Shown piece after piece: positions 58,699 to 60,642 of a stretch of 60,642 nucleotides of DNA. Source of the DNA: Pontiellaceae bacterium B12219. GTDB taxonomy: Bacteria > Verrucomicrobiota > Kiritimatiellia > Kiritimatiellales > Pontiellaceae. The notes under the pieces are model-generated. The model ran no database searches, was not told the origin of the DNA, and worked only from the letters and a program-made list of their open reading frames with translations. Numbering within the stretch: position 1 is the first letter of the stretch; every line of letters starts with the position of its first letter. Both the position numbers and the translations under genes were made by a program. The DNA lies in assembly GCA_029432795.1 (NCBI GenBank), contig JARNMJ010000024.1, positions 1 to 60,642 of the forward strand, given 5' to 3'.

Positions 58699-59004
58699 AT
58701 GAACACTGCCATCATCAAACCCCTCGGAAAAATCACCGCCATCCTCGCCGACCTCGGTCTGGAAGTCACCTATGCCTACGACGACCTGGTCTTCGTGCAG
58801 GAATGCGCCTTCCTGCTCCAATTCACCGAAAAGCCCGCTGCACTTAAGCTTTTCATCAACACCGAATGCCATCCCGAAGAAGCCAACACCGTGGCTTCCA
58901 CTATCGTCATCGAATTCGACAAAGGCGGCTTCACCGCTGAACCTGCCGGCAAATTCACCCTCACCGAAAACGACGACCAAACCGTCAGCCTCACGTTTGT
59001 TTAA
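58699..59004 (+). CDS. unknown nif-linked protein
   Basis: 101 aa. No family recognised. Composition suggests a small alpha/beta fold with alternating strands (ECAFLLQFTEK, ALKLFINTECH, STIVIEFDKGGF) and many acidic residues. Two Cys (ECAF, TECH) could be ligands. A CACAGGAACAG ribosome site is present upstream of the ATG. Confidence 0.6.
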   Translation: MNTAIIKPLGKITAILADLGLEVTYAYDDLVFVQECAFLLQFTEKPAALKLFINTECHPEEANTVASTIVIEFDKGGFTAEPAGKFTLTENDDQTVSLTFV

Positions 59005-59047
59005 TCCAATAGCCGGATCACGAAGGACAAGGCACAGGAGAGTCGAT

Positions 59048-59161
59048 ATGAAAAGGTGGGTGTGTTCTATTTGCGGTCATGTCCACGAGGGCGAAGAACC
59101 TCCTCAATTTTGTGTAATCTGCAAAGCGAACGGCACAAAATTCGTAAGCTCAACCGTATAA
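59048..59161 (+). CDS. 37-aa rubredoxin-like mini-protein
   Basis: WVCSICGHVHEGEEPPQFCVICKA is the rubredoxin-like domain found at the C-terminus of rubrerythrins, here on its own: CSIC and CVIC supply four Cys for one Fe or Zn. AGGAG precedes the ATG. Its stop overlaps the next ATG (TAATG), so translation is coupled. Possible electron carrier or redox sensor for nitrogenase; inference. Confidence 0.75.
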   Translation: MKRWVCSICGHVHEGEEPPQFCVICKANGTKFVSSTV

Positions 59162-59562
59162 TGAAAAAACTCCTTTTTTATGAAAAATCCGGATGCAAGG
59201 GAAACGCCCGGCAAAAAGCCATTCTCGAAGCCAACGGCTATACCCTCGAAGTAAAATCCTTACTCGATGAACCGTGGGAGCGCGGTCAACTGCGCTCCTA
59301 TTTTGGAACCCGCCCTGTGTCGGAATGGTTCAACAGGAAAACCCCGGCCGTCAAGCAGGGCCGGATTGATCCAACATCATTCAACGCGGACGATGCATTG
59401 GACACTATGCTGCGCGAACCGATTTTAATCCGCCGGCCCCTCCTCGACATCGACGGGCAACGGATGTGCGGCTTTGACGATGAAGTACAGGCCATGCTGG
59501 GTCTCGCCGAAAGCATCCAGGGATTGGAAGCCTGTCAGAATACGGTAGAGCGGTGCGATTAA
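59161..59562 (+). CDS. ArsC-like nitrogenase-associated protein (NifO type)
   Basis: 133 aa from ATG 59161. Thioredoxin-fold ArsC/Spx family: MKKLLFYEKSGCKGNARQKA and the RPLLDIDGQRMCGFDDE end match the nitrogenase-associated arsenate-reductase-like group (NifO). Only one Cys in the N-terminal site (SGCKG). Function in diazotrophs is not settled. Near-palindromes at 59515 and 59577. Confidence 0.8.
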   Translation: MKKLLFYEKSGCKGNARQKAILEANGYTLEVKSLLDEPWERGQLRSYFGTRPVSEWFNRKTPAVKQGRIDPTSFNADDALDTMLREPILIRRPLLDIDGQRMCGFDDEVQAMLGLAESIQGLEACQNTVERCD

Positions 59563-59599
59563 CCACAGCCCGCAAGTTCGAACTCTTGGAAACTAACCG

Positions 59600-59806
59600 A
59601 TGAGCTCAGAAGAAATCAAAGAACTAGAGAAGCAGGTAGCCAAGCTTAAATTTATCGCCGGCCAAAGGGCCAGCGACCTTCATGATCTGATCGAGGATCG
59701 CTTGTGGTCTGATTTTGAAGATATTCCCGCTGTTTCCGAAACAGCCTACAACGCCTGCAAAGCGTGGCAACAAAAACGGGAAAAATTAAACGCAGCCCAA
59801 AGTTGA
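59600..59806 (+). CDS. CCE_0567/Rop-like nif-associated protein
   Basis: 68 aa, a two-helix hairpin: EEIKELEKQVAKLKFIAGQRASDLHDLIEDRLWSDF ... WQQKREKL. It matches the short family first seen in cyanobacterial and proteobacterial nif clusters, reported as a metal-binding dimer. Last gene of the nif group. Confidence 0.78.
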   Translation: MSSEEIKELEKQVAKLKFIAGQRASDLHDLIEDRLWSDFEDIPAVSETAYNACKAWQQKREKLNAAQS

Positions 59807-59823
59807 TGATGATCGACAAAAAT

Positions 59824-59838
59824 TTCCAAGGATTGGAA
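59824..59838. repeat. 15-bp palindrome, intergenic copy (right end)
   Basis: TTCCAA-GGA-TTGGAA, exact, just after the last nif-associated gene. Confidence 0.9.
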
Positions 59839-59905
59839 GCTACTCAGATTGCACCGCTACTATTACAGTTGCCCAGATTACGGGCCTGACTCTTCTCCTT
59901 CTAGA

Positions 59906-60556
59906 TTAAAGAACTGAGCCGAATGACATCAGGCCTGTGTCTTCAAAGAAAGATTTTCGTCCAAATAAGTGCTTAGGCTTGCAGGCTCCTGTCGCTATTG
60001 TTTCCTTTAATTTTAGAAGCATAATTTGTGATCCATCCAGTGCGGTTTGCCTACCAGACACTTCATATTGCTGAAAAATTATACCATGAGAATTCCTGCT
60101 CGATGTCCGTTGCATGAACTCTTCATATTCATTTGTTAGCTCATCGACATAGAAAAGAGACATTTGCTGTGCCTCTGCCTTTCTATAGGCTCCATTTATA
60201 TAACAGGAATACAATGTTAGTAGAGCGAGAGTTACAGATGGATGTTTGTGAAATTCGGGTTTTTCCTGAAGTAACCTAGTAATAAATGTCGTGTAAAAAT
60301 CAGGGAAGAATTCGATCGACATCAACCTAGTCATTACTAAATCAGTAAAGTAATCACTTTGGTTAGAAGATATAGTAACAGCTATAGCAAGTTCGTTGGG
60401 CAGTCTCTTAATAAACTTCTCATCCACGGGAATAGAAGGTAGGCGCACGATATATTCAGCAGCAAGATACTCTTGTAAAGAGCGATGGGCGAATTCAAAT
60501 GAATCGTAGCCAGATTGAATGAAAAGTCCGGTATGGCTTTCTATTTCAGGGCGCAT
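59906..60556 (-). pseudogene. C-terminal remnant of a NACHT/STAND-type NTPase
   Basis: 216 aa without any P-loop. FEFAHRSLQEYLAAEYI is the hallmark C-terminal winged-helix motif of NACHT and related STAND ATPases, many of which are phage-defence proteins; the NTPase domain that should precede it is missing. A TAG codon directly precedes the ATG, and upstream sequence is not coding in this frame. The DNA is AT-richer than the nif operon, suggesting separate origin. Read as a decayed or rearranged gene at the operon edge. Confidence 0.65.
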
Positions 60557-60642
60557 CTAAAAACCACAACGCACATTGATTGCAAGTCTGGACAAGTGTA
60601 TTATTGGCACATGAAATACAAAAAGCACAACCGGGACGGCGG

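Noticed and set aside
60611-60642. Start of a plus-strand gene at the right edge (MKYKKHNRDG)
   Set aside because: Only ten codons are visible and there is no clear ribosome site, so it cannot be supported.

Overview
The window reads as a chromosome segment of a Gram-negative, probably marine and anaerobic bacterium of the Verrucomicrobiota/Kiritimatiellota type. This is inferred from the gene mix: a BamA outer-membrane assembly factor, a PEP-CTERM surface protein, a PL6-PL7 alginate lyase with other polysaccharide lyases, Na+-dependent SSF symporters, and an anaerobe-type nif operon with nifI1 and nifI2 between nifH and nifD. No 16S gene is present, so the assignment is not proven.

Layout. 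0.2-5.7 kb: a secreted EF-hand protein divergent from a two-component system whose sensor kinase carries EF-hands in its periplasmic domain, then ligA and a YhcH-family gene. 5.8-13.2 kb, minus strand: a housekeeping block reading tRNA-Gln, prs, rplY, pth, rpsF, ssb, rpsR, rplI, dnaB, bamA. 13.4-25.1 kb: argH, dtd, an ABC-class ATPase with a degenerate Walker A, fmdB, an iron-type alcohol dehydrogenase with an SSF symporter, rpe, an SHD1-like membrane-anchored protein and a two-domain esterase. 25.2-44.5 kb: an alginate utilisation locus with a LacI regulator, a dehydrogenase/isomerase pair, a PEP-CTERM protein, two large secreted proteins sharing a repeated module, and a six-gene operon (DUF2264, PMI-like, SSF, SDR, heparinase II/III-type lyase, PF05426 alginate lyase), most of whose junctions overlap. 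44.9-52.7 kb: pdxB, a SET-domain protein, modF-like, uvrA between two inverted copies of a 72-76 bp repeat, and dusB. 53.0-59.8 kb: a sigma-54 promoter, nifH-nifI1-nifI2-nifD-nifK, then five small genes. The right end holds a truncated NACHT/STAND-type gene.

How it fits together. Secreted lyases would cut alginate, the SSF carrier would import oligomers or monomers, and the SDR would reduce the unsaturated monomer (DEH). The nif operon would supply nitrogen for growth on this nitrogen-free carbon source. No nifE, nifN, nifB or nifA is in view.

The most unusual signal cuts across all of this. A 15-bp palindrome, TTCCAR-N3-YTGGAA, occurs 21 times exactly and at least 22 more times with one mismatch, in coding and intergenic DNA on both gene orientations. 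It is absent from the nif structural operon and the ribosomal-protein block. Further unexplained DNA-level signals are self-complementary intergenic spacers, 15-nt hairpins overlapping the stop codons of nifH and nifD, and a 19-bp AT-rich sequence shared exactly by two alginate-locus promoters.
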